Origin: Planctomycetaceae bacterium
GTDB taxonomy: Bacteria > Planctomycetota > Planctomycetia > Gemmatales > Gemmataceae
Assembly (NCBI GenBank): GCA_013823135.1
Contig: PNLP01000001.1
Coordinates: forward strand, 310,001-374,000
Reading direction: 5' to 3'
Length of the DNA: 64,000 nucleotides
A program made the translations under genes and the position numbers. This document shows positions 32,879 through 41,837 of this stretch, piece by piece; within the stretch, counting starts at the first letter, position 1; every line of letters starts with the position of its first letter. A model generated the notes under the pieces. It did no database searches and was not told the DNA's origin. It worked only from the letters and a program-made list of their open reading frames with translations.

Positions 32879-34042
32879 GTGGATACACTCTCCATCGACA
32901 AGTCTGCCCCGATGTCACTTCGCCGGCCCGCGACCGTCGCGGAACTGTGCGACATCGTGAAACAGGCCCGCGCCGCCAAGCAGGGCGTTTACCCTGTCGG
33001 CGGGCTGACCACGCTCGACGTCGGGTTGCCGACGTTGAAGCCAGGGGTAGCGGTTGACATGACCGCGATGAATCTCGTGATCGACTACCCCGCACGGGAC
33101 ATGACGATCACCGTGCAGTCGGGCATCACCATCGCGGGATTGCAAGCGGTTCTCGCGAAAGAAGGCCAGTGGTTGCCGATCGATGTGGCCACGCCCGAAC
33201 TCGCAACGCTTGGCGGTGCCATCGCACTGAACCAGAGCGGTCCGCGGCGTTACGGTTACGGCACGCTTCGAGACTATGTGATCGGCATCAGCTTCGTGAC
33301 GGACGATGGAGTTGAGGTGAAGGCTGGTGGCCGCGTCGTGAAGAATGTCGCCGGCTACGACATGATGAAACTGCAGATCGGTGCGGTCGGCACCCTCGGC
33401 GTGGTTACGCAAGTGACGCTGAAGGTGAAGCCGAAGCCGGAAACATCGGCGGCCGTGGTGTTCGGCTGCGACGCGGCTTCGATTGGTGCCGTGCTGGATG
33501 TCGTTCACAATTCGAAGTCGCGCCCGGTTGCCGTGGAATTGCTGAACGCGGCTGCGTGGCGAGCGGGGGGCGTGAATCCGTTGGTTGCCTCAGAGTGGAT
33601 TCTCGCGGTTGGATTCGAGGAGAAGGCCGCGACCGTGGCATGGCAGCAGGCGTCGCTTCTCGACGAACTGAAGGCGGTTCAAGCTCGCGGTGTGACCGAG
33701 GTTGCCAGCGCAACGGGGCTGTGGGCCGCGATCACGGGATTGCAACTTCGCCACGACTCGCGTTACATCCGGAAGTTAAGCGTGCTGCCGAGCAAGGTGG
33801 CCGAGGAAGTCGTGAAACTCCCTGCGGGCCTGGTTCACGCACATGCCTTGAGTGGCGTGATCTGGGTTCACGGCGAGTCGTCTGTGGAGGGTGCGTTGAT
33901 CCGCCGTTGCCCGACCGAGGCCAAGAAATCGCTGCCGGTTTGGGGCAAGCCGACGCCCGACTGGGAACTGATGAGACACGTCAAGAAGACGCTCGACCCG
34001 GATAATGTGTTCAACCCCGGCCGACTGTTCGGGAACGTGTGA
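32879..34042 (+). CDS. glcE: Glycolate oxidase subunit GlcE (FAD-binding)
   Basis: A 387-residue FAD-binding oxidoreductase of the glycolate-oxidase type. The PCMH-type FAD-binding fold is visible: RRPATVAELCDIVKQAR, VGGLTTLDVGLP, ATLGGAIALNQSGPRRYGYG, VKAGGRVVKNVAGYDMMKLQ and TLGVVTQVTLKVKPKPE. The C-terminus ends DNVFNPGRLFG, as in GlcD/GlcE. GlcE works with GlcD and GlcF to oxidise glycolate to glyoxylate. GTG at 32879 or ATG at 32912 may be the start; neither has a good ribosome-binding site. glcF follows by 63 bp across a hairpin repeat. glcD is not in the window. Confidence 0.88.
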   Translation: MDTLSIDKSAPMSLRRPATVAELCDIVKQARAAKQGVYPVGGLTTLDVGLPTLKPGVAVDMTAMNLVIDYPARDMTITVQSGITIAGLQAVLAKEGQWLPIDVATPELATLGGAIALNQSGPRRYGYGTLRDYVIGISFVTDDGVEVKAGGRVVKNVAGYDMMKLQIGAVGTLGVVTQVTLKVKPKPETSAAVVFGCDAASIGAVLDVVHNSKSRPVAVELLNAAAWRAGGVNPLVASEWILAVGFEEKAATVAWQQASLLDELKAVQARGVTEVASATGLWAAITGLQLRHDSRYIRKLSVLPSKVAEEVVKLPAGLVHAHALSGVIWVHGESSVEGALIRRCPTEAKKSLPVWGKPTPDWELMRHVKKTLDPDNVFNPGRLFGNV

Positions 34043-34050
34043 CCTGATTC

Positions 34051-34078
34051 GCCGGCCCCGCTGGGGCCGGCGCTAAAC
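34051..34078. repeat. GCCGGCCCC hairpin with GCTAAAC end, between glcE and glcF
   Basis: GCCGGCCCC-GCT-GGGGCCGGC followed by GCTAAAC. A perfect 9-bp stem. It is similar in core (GCCCC-GNT-GGGGC) to the hairpin at 52835-52862 and shares GCTAAAC with the repeat at 19711-19764. It sits 9 bases after the glcE stop. Confidence 0.68.
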
Positions 34079-34105
34079 CTCGACATATACCCAACCAGCA
34101 ATCTC

Positions 34106-35512
34106 ATGTCCGCAACCGCCACACTCGCGAAGACGCCGCTTCCCGTTGTTGCCGCCGACACGCACGGCCCCGCGGCCGCGTGTCCGACACACAGCCACGG
34201 CCCGAACATCGACTACGAACTCGTACTCGACTGCGTTCACTGCGGACTGTGTACCGCCAGTTGCCCCACGTATGTCGAAACGAGCAACGAGGCCGATTCG
34301 CCTCGCGGCCGCATCTACCTCATGCGGCAGGTGATCGATGGCACGCTTGAACTCGACAACGACGTGAAGCAGCACCTCGATCTGTGTCTGAATTGCCGGG
34401 CGTGCGAAACGGCGTGCCCTTCGGGTGTGCAGTACGGCAAACTCATCGAGCCGTTCCGCGTGTACATGAATGAACAGGAACCCGGACGGCAGACTGAGAC
34501 GCTGAACGCGCTTCAAAAATTCCTGCTGTTCAACGTGTTCCCGTACCGCTGGGCGAACCGGATCGCACTCGCCCCCGCACGACTCATGCAGTGGACAGGC
34601 CTCGACTGGCTCACCGAGAAGACCGGGCTCATGAAACTGGTCCCGCGATCGCTGCGGAACATGAAGAACATGCTTCCCGAGTTGAAGCCGCACTACGGCA
34701 GCTTGCCCGAGATCCTCGAACCGATCGGACCGCGGCGGGCACGGGTCGCGTTGTTCCTTGGTTGCGTTGCCGATTCGCTCTACCCCGAGACGAACTACGC
34801 CACGGCGAAGGTGCTTCAGGCGAATGGTTGCGAGGTGTGGATTCCGCGTTCGCAAGCGTGCTGTGGCGCATTGCACTACCACGCGGCTGACGAGGTAACG
34901 GCCCGTCAGTTCGCAGCCACAAACTGCGATGCGTTCGGGGCGACCGATGCCGACCGATTCCAGAATGTGGACGCAATCATCACGAACGCGGCTGGGTGCG
35001 GCTTCCAGTTGAAGGACTACGCCCACATGATGCACGGCACTCCGCAAGCAGAGGTCGCGGCGCGGTTCCAGAGCAAGGTCCGCGACATCAGCGAGTTCTT
35101 GATGGAACTCGGGCCGGTGAAGCCGAAGTATGCATTGAACGTGCGGGCGACGTACCACGACGCCTGCCACTTGCGGCACGCTCAACAGATCTTCAAGCAA
35201 CCCCGCCAATTGCTGGAGATGATTCCGGGGCTGGAACTGATCCCGCTCCCCGAGAGCGAACTCTGCTGTGGGGCGGCGGGCAGCTACAACCTGACGCAAC
35301 CGGAGATGGCAGAACGCCTGGGCGACCGCAAGGTCGGGAACATCGCCTCGACTGCGGCACGGGCCGTGTTCACCGGGAACGTGGGCTGTCTGATGCAGAT
35401 CACCCGGCACCTGAAGGCCGCCGGGCAGAACGTGTGGGCCGCGCACCCGGTCGATGCGCTCTGGGCCAGCTACAGCGGCGAGATGCCCCCGCAACTCACC
35501 GCGGGCGGTTGA
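34106..35512 (+). CDS. glcF: Glycolate oxidase iron-sulfur subunit
   Basis: A 468-residue iron-sulfur protein. Two 4Fe-4S motifs are present: CVHCGLCTASCP (C43, C46, C49, C53) and CLNCRACETACP (C94, C97, C100, C104). Two CCG domains follow (CCGALHYH, then CCGAAGSYN), the heterodisulfide-reductase-like pattern. GlcF passes electrons from the FAD subunits to the respiratory chain at the membrane. It follows glcE on the same strand. A Cys at position 26 in CPTHSH lies outside the motifs. ATG at 34106; the preceding bases give only a weak ribosome-binding site. Confidence 0.93.
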   Translation: MSATATLAKTPLPVVAADTHGPAAACPTHSHGPNIDYELVLDCVHCGLCTASCPTYVETSNEADSPRGRIYLMRQVIDGTLELDNDVKQHLDLCLNCRACETACPSGVQYGKLIEPFRVYMNEQEPGRQTETLNALQKFLLFNVFPYRWANRIALAPARLMQWTGLDWLTEKTGLMKLVPRSLRNMKNMLPELKPHYGSLPEILEPIGPRRARVALFLGCVADSLYPETNYATAKVLQANGCEVWIPRSQACCGALHYHAADEVTARQFAATNCDAFGATDADRFQNVDAIITNAAGCGFQLKDYAHMMHGTPQAEVAARFQSKVRDISEFLMELGPVKPKYALNVRATYHDACHLRHAQQIFKQPRQLLEMIPGLELIPLPESELCCGAAGSYNLTQPEMAERLGDRKVGNIASTAARAVFTGNVGCLMQITRHLKAAGQNVWAAHPVDALWASYSGEMPPQLTAGG

Positions 35513-35517
35513 TTAAG

Positions 35518-35982
35518 TCACTCTTCTTGGAAGTCCTCGTAGACATAGAGACTTCCAGACCAGTTTGCGAACACAGCCTCGATTTGTGCCTTTACCTTCT
35601 TCCAACTCAAACCGCCATAACCGGCCGCGATCCGGGGTATGGCGATCGACGTAATTCCCTCGGCTTCGGCAGTTGTTCGCATTTCTCGCAACGCAGTTTC
35701 TACTGCATCGTAAGTCGCTCCTCGCCCAGGGCGGGGCTGGGTTCCCAGGTTGAAGACAGCGGGTTTTCCGGACTCTCGCCACAGGAATGAGCTGCCGAGA
35801 ACGAACGTTGGCGGCTGTGCTTTGCAACGATGTTTGTACTCATCAAACATTGCGGGATATCGTTGTTTGAACCCAACAGCGATTCCCGCTCCCATCGACC
35901 CTGCACAGTTACAGCCGTGTGCAAATGCTTCAGCCTTGTAGCGGTTGGTAAACAGATCTCCGGCAATGAATTGAATCGGCAT
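35518..35982 (-). CDS. Macrodomain protein (ADP-ribose binding, TARG1/ALC1-like)
   Basis: A 154-residue stand-alone macrodomain. The N-terminus MPIQFIAGDLFTNRYKAEAF, the HGCNCAGSMGAGIAVGFKQR loop and GGLSWKKVKAQIEAVF fit the Appr-1''-p/TARG1-like branch, which binds ADP-ribose and can remove ADP-ribose from proteins or DNA. ATG at 35982 is preceded by GGGAGG; a longer frame to 36111 lacks homology. No DarT-like toxin gene is next to it, so a toxin-antitoxin role is not supported. Cytoplasmic. It converges with glcF with 5 bp between the stops. Confidence 0.9.
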   Translation of the reverse strand: MPIQFIAGDLFTNRYKAEAFAHGCNCAGSMGAGIAVGFKQRYPAMFDEYKHRCKAQPPTFVLGSSFLWRESGKPAVFNLGTQPRPGRGATYDAVETALREMRTTAEAEGITSIAIPRIAAGYGGLSWKKVKAQIEAVFANWSGSLYVYEDFQEE

Positions 35983-36111
35983 CAACAACCTCCCTGCGGT
36001 GAAAGGAGTGGATACTCCAACATCAACAGGGTGGTCACGGAGAATGAGTCGTGCAATGTCGGTTGCCTGTCGTCTGGAAAACCAATGAAGTTTGAGCTGT
36101 TGATCCCGCAC

Positions 36112-37338
36112 TCACTCCACGGAGATCTTCACGGATTCGATGTCGCAGCGGCCGGATTTCTTGAACGGTCGCGGCATGGGTTGTGCCGCTCCCTTCGTGT
36201 CAATCGTCCGGCAACGCAGCGTGTACTCGCCGGCGGGCAAGCCCGGCAGTAGCGCTGCCCAGTGAGCCTTTCCAAACAGCATCGGCCACGACTTCGGATT
36301 GCCCTTCGCGTCGAATCCCATCGCATCCTTCAACAACATGTCGGTCACGCCTCCGCCCCACTTCGCGGGCGGTGGGACGATGTGTGCGTCAGTCCACGGC
36401 GCGGTCGTGAAGTACGGATCGTCCGCAGCCCAACCCTTCCCGGTGGGCGTCACCCACACCTGCACCTTTGCCAATCCCGAGATGCCCACCTGAGCGTAAC
36501 CCGTCACCGGGATCGGTGTGTTCGCGGTCGTCTTCCCGGGAACGCTCAACGTGGCCGCGAACGTTTTCAACGGGCTGTCGATGTCGTTGTTGCCGTTGCT
36601 ATAGGTGTCGTTCGCACTCGCGAGATTCGATAGCGTGAGGTGGGTTAGCCACTTCACCGACTTGAAGCCATAATGTTCCGGCACCACGACCCGCACGGGT
36701 GCGCCCCGTTCCGGGGAGAGCCATTCGCCGTTGAGCTTGTAGCACAGAATAACCGGTGGCACATTGTCGGGGTCTTCGAGCACTCGCCCGGCTGGGAGTG
36801 AGGCGCGAAAGAGTTGCTTCGGGTCGTCGTTGTGGAAGCCGTGGAAGAATACGCGGCGGAGGTTCTCCTTGGGCTGGGTCATCCACAACACGGTTCGCAG
36901 TGGCACGCCTTCCCACAGACCCATGCCCAGCGGGCAGCCGATGTTCAGGCACGTCATCACGCGTGCGAACCGAACCGCGTGCTTCTCGCCGAGTTTGAGC
37001 AGCGTGGCAAAGTCGAGTGCGGTGTCGTCCTTCTTCAAAAACTGTTTACCGAGCGTGGCCGGGTTCTCCGGGTCGGAGATGATTTCGAGCTGCCACGTTT
37101 CGCGTGTGAGACCCACCTCGCGCCGCTTCTCCTCGGGAAGTGTGTGGGGAACCGGTTTGCCGCGTGAGACATCGCGGAACTCGTCGGCTGGCGTGAAGAA
37201 CGGCTCGAGTTTACCAATAGCAGGAGCCAGTGCGGGCGGGATGCTGTCGGCCGCAGCGGTTGGGAGTTGATAACCTGCGACCGTTCCGGCGACACCACAT
37301 TGAAGGAAGAACCGGCGAGAGGTATCGGAATTGGACAT
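36112..37338 (-). CDS. Tat-exported sulfite-oxidase-like molybdopterin oxidoreductase
   Basis: A 408-residue protein with a Tat signal (SRRFFLQCGVAGTVAGYQL). The core is an oxidoreductase molybdopterin-binding domain (about residues 75-260). C130 in VMTCLNIGCPLG is the likely Mo-ligating Cys, followed by WEGVPLRTVLW. The C-terminal dimerisation domain (about 265-405) contains ITGYAQ-type VPVTGYAQVGISGLAKVQV. The family includes sulfite oxidases and dehydrogenases and the YedY protein-methionine-sulfoxide reductases. No haem domain is fused. Substrate cannot be assigned. It acts in the periplasm. Divergent from the GDPD gene, 77 bp away. Confidence 0.87.
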   Translation of the reverse strand: MSNSDTSRRFFLQCGVAGTVAGYQLPTAAADSIPPALAPAIGKLEPFFTPADEFRDVSRGKPVPHTLPEEKRREVGLTRETWQLEIISDPENPATLGKQFLKKDDTALDFATLLKLGEKHAVRFARVMTCLNIGCPLGMGLWEGVPLRTVLWMTQPKENLRRVFFHGFHNDDPKQLFRASLPAGRVLEDPDNVPPVILCYKLNGEWLSPERGAPVRVVVPEHYGFKSVKWLTHLTLSNLASANDTYSNGNNDIDSPLKTFAATLSVPGKTTANTPIPVTGYAQVGISGLAKVQVWVTPTGKGWAADDPYFTTAPWTDAHIVPPPAKWGGGVTDMLLKDAMGFDAKGNPKSWPMLFGKAHWAALLPGLPAGEYTLRCRTIDTKGAAQPMPRPFKKSGRCDIESVKISVE

Positions 37339-37415
37339 GGCGAGCGCTCGAAAGGGTGGGATGCCCGAGAGTACCGCCTGCTAATCTGTCTCGCCATAGT
37401 TTTAAGGAGATTGCC

Positions 37416-38183
37416 GTGACGACACCTGAACCCGTGTCGCGAGTCAAGATCATCGGCCATCGCGGCGCGTCGTACGATGCGCCGGAGAACACGCTCGCCA
37501 GCATTCGACTTGCCTGGGAACAGCACGCCGACGCAGTCGAGTTCGATGTGTGGCAGAGCCGTGATGGCGAGATCGTCCTGCTTCACGATGCGACCACGAA
37601 ACGCACCGGCGGTGTGGATCGACTCGTGACTGACCAGACACTCGAAGAACTCCGGCGACTCGATGTCGGGAGCTGGAAGTCGGCCGCGTTCGCGGGTGAG
37701 CGGATTGCGACGCTTGCAGAAGTGCTCGCGACGGTCCCGACCGGGAAGCGTGCTCTTATCGAGGTGAAGTGTGGCCCGGAGGCAGTGCCGGAACTGGTTC
37801 GCGTTCTTGCGGCGAGTGGGCTTGCTCCTGAGCAAACGGTCGTGATCAGTTTCCACGCGACGGTGATTGCGGCCGTCAAGCGTACACGCCCCGACGTGCC
37901 GGCGTATTGGGTTGTGAACCTCGTCGGCGAGAAGAGGACGGCCGAGGAACTGATCGCGATTGCCGGGCAGATCAAGGCGGATGGCCTCGACTTATCCGCG
38001 ACGCCCGAGGTTCTCGACAGGGCATTTGGGTCGAAAGTGCTGGCAGCGGGGCTTCTGCTCTGCGTGTGGACCGTTGACACCGTGGAACTCGCACACGCGA
38101 TGATCGCGGCAGGGGTCGAGTGCCTCACCACGAACCGCCCCGGCTGGTTGCGTGAGCAGCTTGGGACCGTCATTCGTCGGTGA
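37416..38183 (+). CDS. Glycerophosphodiester phosphodiesterase
   Basis: A 255-residue GDPD-type TIM barrel that hydrolyses glycerophosphodiesters to glycerol-3-phosphate and an alcohol. The catalytic/metal motifs are KIIGHRGASYDAPENTLASI, EFDVWQSRDGEIVLLHD and ALIEVKCG. The C-terminal LCVWTVDTVELAHAMIAAGV and TTNRPG are typical. GTG at 37416 has AAGGAG seven bases upstream. No signal peptide, so cytoplasmic like UgpQ. The last 14 bp overlap the convergent helicase gene. Confidence 0.92.
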   Translation: MTTPEPVSRVKIIGHRGASYDAPENTLASIRLAWEQHADAVEFDVWQSRDGEIVLLHDATTKRTGGVDRLVTDQTLEELRRLDVGSWKSAAFAGERIATLAEVLATVPTGKRALIEVKCGPEAVPELVRVLAASGLAPEQTVVISFHATVIAAVKRTRPDVPAYWVVNLVGEKRTAEELIAIAGQIKADGLDLSATPEVLDRAFGSKVLAAGLLLCVWTVDTVELAHAMIAAGVECLTTNRPGWLREQLGTVIRR

Positions 38184-40365
38184 TTTCCCACACGCTGCTG
38201 TAGGCTCCGATGCTCTCGAAGTACGCCAGCATTCGTTGATAGAACGCGTGGTTCGCGAGGGTCGCACTGTCGCCGATCACGATGAGTTTGCGGCGGGCAC
38301 GGGTCATCGCCACGTTCGTGCGTCGCACGTCGCTGAGAAAACCGATCTCGCCCTCGGAGTTCGACCGCACCATCGACAACACAATCGATTCCTTCTCGCG
38401 GCCCTGGAAGCCGTCCACGCTATCGATCTCCAGACCCGGCACATCAGCAAGCAACTCACGGAGTTGTCTCACCTGCGCGCGATATGGCGTAATCAGGCCG
38501 ATTTGCGCCGGAAGCAAACCGGCATCGAGTAACTTGCGCACCTGCCGCGCCGCGAGGCCCGCTTCCTGCACGTTCCGCCGACTGCCGGTGTCTTCCTCAA
38601 GCTCCTCGTCGTAACTGGCTCCCGCCGTGTCGATGAACTGCACCGGCGTTTCGGTCAACGGCTCCGTTCGCACTCCGGGGAGATCGCAGAGCCGATGCTC
38701 GGCTACGCTCGGGTGCGCGATCAGTTCGTTGTCGTAGAACTCGGCGTTTGAGAACCCCATGATCGCGGCGTGCATTCTGTGCTGAACAGTGAGCAATCTC
38801 GCGACATCTGGCCCGAGTTGCCCCACGAGCCGTTCCATGAGGCTGATCGCGAGCCCGTCCTCGGCCGCTTCAGGCGAGAGTACCGTCGGCGGCAACTGGC
38901 AGTGGTCACCCGCGAGTACGAGTCGATCCACACGCAACAGCGGCAGCCAGTTGGCAGGCTCGGTTGACTGGCACGCCTCATCGATCACCACGACGTTGAA
39001 CCGCCGCTTGCCGAGAAGTTGGCTATCGAGCCCGGTGAGCGTGGCACACACAATGCGGGCTTCGTCCAACACACGCTCGATGGCCAATGCTTCGAGTCGG
39101 CGTGACTCGGCGAGCAGTGACCGCGCCTCCCGTCGCATCGCGGCTTTCTCGCCGGGTTGCGGTCGGTCGCGGCTCCACTTGTCGGCCTCACGAAATAGCG
39201 AGAACGCCTCCTTCGCCACCTTGCGAGCCTGTCGGGCATCAGGGTGTTTCTCGGCGAGGATGTCGATGGCTCGCGACCGCAGTTCGGGTGCAACTCGCGC
39301 CGGGTGCCCGAGCCGTACCGGGAGTTCACCAGCCGCGAGGAGCTTGTCGAGGAGGTTATCGACTGCGTGATTGCTCGGAGCGCACGCCAGCACGCTCTCG
39401 CCGCGAGCCACCATCTGCCGGATCAGTTCGACAAGCGTGGTGGTTTTCCCCGTGCCCGGCGGCCCGTGGATGATCGCCACATCCTCCGCCGACAGTGCGC
39501 ACTCAATGGCCGCGAGTTGTGGTGCATTCAGAGCGGGAGACGGGAGACGGGAGTCGGGAGTCGGAGATGAATCGAAGCTGCTCCCCGGCTCATGATTCCT
39601 GACTCCCGACTCCTGACTCCTGGACTCCGGCTGCTTCTCGCCCAGCAGCACGGCACGTAGGTCAGCCAACCGGTCGCCGGTTGCGGCAGCGGCTCGCTGG
39701 AGGGCGTCCTGTTGTCGCAATCGCGACACTTCATCGGGGGAAAGGTCGAGTCGCCAGACGGCATCGTCGGGCATCTCGTCGTCGGGTGGGTCGATGGCAA
39801 TGCCGATGCTGCTGGCGTCGCGGTCGTACACCACGCCGCGGAACGACGGCACGCGACGGTTCACGTTCGTCTGACTCAGCACAACTGGTGAGCCCGGTTG
39901 CAGGCGCGTTGGCGGCAGTGGATCAGTGCGAGTTTTCCGGGTGAACGTGAGAAGCAATCGACCACCAAGCCCGAACTCGGCATCGCGAAGGGTGAGGGCC
40001 GTGAGCGTGGTGCCGTCGCCAATCGGCGAGCCTTCCTGGGCCTGTGCGCGGCGGCGTGCCTCTTCCTGTTCCGCTTTTGCTTCGAGATCGAGAAGTTTGG
40101 AGAGGTGTGCGAAGTGATCCGCGTCGGTGAAGTCCGCTTTGCCTGCGAAGCGGACGCGGACCGGTCGCTCGGCGACTTGCGAGCCATCGAGGGCAGCCAC
40201 GGCAGCGGCCGCCTTCGCGTCTGCCACTTCGACGGTGGCACCACGCCCGACGAAGGCGATCTTGCCAATGTGTTTGCGGTCGAGCTTCGCGCCGTTGCAG
40301 ACGAACGCGAGAACCACACCGGGCGAGGTTCGCCGTGGGAGTGGTTCAATGTGGATGAGCGCCAT
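38170..40365 (-). CDS. UPF1/IGHMBP2-like superfamily I helicase with N-terminal DbpA-like RNA-binding domain
   Basis: A 731-residue helicase. Residues 3-75 match the DbpA-type RNA-binding fold (KLDRKHIGKIAFVGRGATVE with VAERPVRVRFAG). A 1B-type beta barrel follows (about 120-215). Walker A is GPPGTGKT (301-308), motif II is VVIDEACQSTEP, motif III GDHCQLPPTV, and motifs V/VI DSVDGFQGREKESIVLSMVR and DVRRTNVAMTRARRKLIVIG. Between barrel and RecA1, residues 246-278 are encoded by heptamer element E and have no counterpart in relatives. IGHMBP2-like helicases unwind RNA or DNA 5' to 3'. ATG at 40365. The 3' end overlaps the GDPD gene. Confidence 0.9.
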   Translation of the reverse strand: MALIHIEPLPRRTSPGVVLAFVCNGAKLDRKHIGKIAFVGRGATVEVADAKAAAAVAALDGSQVAERPVRVRFAGKADFTDADHFAHLSKLLDLEAKAEQEEARRRAQAQEGSPIGDGTTLTALTLRDAEFGLGGRLLLTFTRKTRTDPLPPTRLQPGSPVVLSQTNVNRRVPSFRGVVYDRDASSIGIAIDPPDDEMPDDAVWRLDLSPDEVSRLRQQDALQRAAAATGDRLADLRAVLLGEKQPESRSQESGVRNHEPGSSFDSSPTPDSRLPSPALNAPQLAAIECALSAEDVAIIHGPPGTGKTTTLVELIRQMVARGESVLACAPSNHAVDNLLDKLLAAGELPVRLGHPARVAPELRSRAIDILAEKHPDARQARKVAKEAFSLFREADKWSRDRPQPGEKAAMRREARSLLAESRRLEALAIERVLDEARIVCATLTGLDSQLLGKRRFNVVVIDEACQSTEPANWLPLLRVDRLVLAGDHCQLPPTVLSPEAAEDGLAISLMERLVGQLGPDVARLLTVQHRMHAAIMGFSNAEFYDNELIAHPSVAEHRLCDLPGVRTEPLTETPVQFIDTAGASYDEELEEDTGSRRNVQEAGLAARQVRKLLDAGLLPAQIGLITPYRAQVRQLRELLADVPGLEIDSVDGFQGREKESIVLSMVRSNSEGEIGFLSDVRRTNVAMTRARRKLIVIGDSATLANHAFYQRMLAYFESIGAYSSVWEITDE
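39534..39629. repeat. Heptamer inverted element inserted in frame inside a helicase gene (element E)
   Basis: The left arm (39534-39566) is CGGGAGA, CGGGAGA, CGGGAGT, CGGGAGT and CGGAG. The right arm (39598-39629), on the other strand, is CGGAGTC-CAGGAGT-CAGGAGT-CGG (then GAGTCAGG). A 31-nt centre separates them. The arms are diverged but still pair. Period 7 means three words encode seven residues, and the whole insertion keeps the helicase frame, producing a Ser/Pro/Glu-rich linker (ESRSQESGV, PTPDSRLPSP). Confidence 0.85.
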
Positions 40366-40460
40366 GTGCGAAACCGGGTGCGTTGGCGTGACGGAGCAGT
40401 CTTCCTGACTGCCCCATCATAAGCCCACAGACGCGATTGTCTGCCCCACCCAAAACGCGA

Positions 40461-40676
40461 TTAGCGGTTCAACGCGACCTGTCGCCAATGTTTCGCACCG
40501 TTGCACCGGTAACGTGCGAGGGCTTCTTCCTGCGTTCCACCCCCGCTGGCCCCTTCGGCGGGCACGACTTGCCCAGCACCCTGAGCATGCACCTCGTTCC
40601 CGCAAGGCCGGCACCATGCCCAAACCGACAGGCCACACACCAACGCCATCCCGAGAGCTACGATCCGCATACTCAT
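40461..40676 (-). CDS. Small exported protein (unknown function)
   Basis: A 71-residue protein with a signal-like N-terminus (MRIVALGMALVCGLSVWAWC) and a short polar remainder containing CRPCGNEV and YRCNGAKHW. ATG at 40676 is preceded by GGAGGGG, an excellent ribosome-binding site, which argues for a real gene despite the size. It lies 66 bp downstream of the Nif3 gene on the same strand. The C at position 22-25 region could be a lipobox-like or disulfide-forming pair, but no canonical lipobox is seen. Confidence 0.6.
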   Translation of the reverse strand: MSMRIVALGMALVCGLSVWAWCRPCGNEVHAQGAGQVVPAEGASGGGTQEEALARYRCNGAKHWRQVALNR

Positions 40677-40742
40677 TGTCCCCTCCGGCTTCCATGCCTG
40701 GTTCGCGGCGAATACCCGGGTAGTCAGAAAAAATCAACGCAA

Positions 40743-41837
40743 CTATGCGATCGGGTCGCGTTCCACACGGCTCGCCCACGCCGTCAACCCTGGCCACTCG
40801 GAGGAGAGCTTCGTGGCCAGTTCCTCGACGGCGTGCCGTTCCGTTGCGTAATGCCCTGGAAGGATCACTCCGATGTCGGCACCGCGGGCCGTGAGCGCAT
40901 CGTGAAATCGCAATTCGCCTGTGACGAACACATCGGCTTTCGCCCGCATCGAATCTGAGAGAAATTCCCCCGCAGCGCCGCACGCAACCGCTACTTTTTG
41001 CACGGTCCGGCTCAAGTCGCCAATCACCTGAACCGTAGTGGCAGCGAGTTCCTGCTTCGCGCGGCTCACCAAATCTCCCAGTGTCGTCGGCTCAGCCAGA
41101 AGCCCGATGCGCCCTTCGCCGCCGGATGTGCCCGGCTTGAGCGGGTACAAGTCGAACGCCACTTCCTCGTAGCTGTGCGCTTTCCGCATGGCAGCCACGA
41201 CTGCCGTGACGTTTCGCTCGGGAACAACCACTTCGAGCCGCCACTCGTCCACGTCTTCACGCCGTCCCTTCTGGCCGACAACCGGATTCGTTGCCTCGGT
41301 GCCGAAGAACGTTCCCTTCCCCGCGATCCGGAAACTGCACTCGTTGTACTGCCCGATGGTGCCCGCCCCGGCCGCGAACACCGCATCCGAAACCTTCGCC
41401 AGATCGGCGGATGGAACGAAGACCACCAGCTTGAATTGCCCGGCCGCGGTTCGGGGTCGCAGTGGTGTCGGGTTCAATACCCCGAGGCGACGACAGAGTG
41501 TGTCGTTGATTCCGCCGGTGCAATTGTCGAACGCGGTGTGAGGGGAATACACCGCGATCCCCGCTCGCAGCAGTGGCAACACAATCTGCCCATCAGGCGT
41601 GTTCGCCGTGAGCCGCTTCACGGGTCGAAACAAGATGGGATGGTGCGAAACGATCAGGTTCACCCGCTCGCGAATCGCTTCCTCAACCAAATCGGGAGTG
41701 ATCGTGAGGCAGGTCATCACACGGTCACCACTTGCAGCAGGGTCGCCGAGCAGAAGCCCGACATTGTCCCAGTCTGCAGCAGTGGCACACGGGGCGAATT
41801 GCTCCAGGTACGCGGCGATATCGGCGACGGTGGGCAA
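40743..41837 (-). CDS. Nif3-like dinuclear metal centre protein
   Basis: A 364-residue Nif3/YqfO-type protein. The split Nif3 domain has metal-binding histidines in NLIVSHHPILF and VYSPHTAFDN, and in GHYATERHAVE near the end. A central PII/CutA-like insert (about residues 130-240, PSADLAKVSDAVFAAGAGTI) fits the long YqfO subtype. The family forms a toroidal hexamer with two metal ions per subunit; some members have GTP cyclohydrolase I type 2 annotation but the physiological role is unsettled. ATG at 41837 is preceded by GGAGAT. Likely cytoplasmic. Confidence 0.93.
   Translation of the reverse strand: MPTVADIAAYLEQFAPCATAADWDNVGLLLGDPAASGDRVMTCLTITPDLVEEAIRERVNLIVSHHPILFRPVKRLTANTPDGQIVLPLLRAGIAVYSPHTAFDNCTGGINDTLCRRLGVLNPTPLRPRTAAGQFKLVVFVPSADLAKVSDAVFAAGAGTIGQYNECSFRIAGKGTFFGTEATNPVVGQKGRREDVDEWRLEVVVPERNVTAVVAAMRKAHSYEEVAFDLYPLKPGTSGGEGRIGLLAEPTTLGDLVSRAKQELAATTVQVIGDLSRTVQKVAVACGAAGEFLSDSMRAKADVFVTGELRFHDALTARGADIGVILPGHYATERHAVEELATKLSSEWPGLTAWASRVERDPIA

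Noticed and set aside
35518..35982. Macrodomain considered as the DarG antitoxin of a DarTG pair
   Set aside because: No DarT-like ADP-ribosyltransferase is adjacent, and the protein lacks the DarG C-terminal extension.
40417..40983. 188-codon frame overlapping the small exported gene and the end of Nif3
   Set aside because: It would overlap Nif3 on the same strand in another frame and has no signal or domain, whereas the 71-residue frame at 40461-40676 has a strong ribosome-binding site and a signal peptide.
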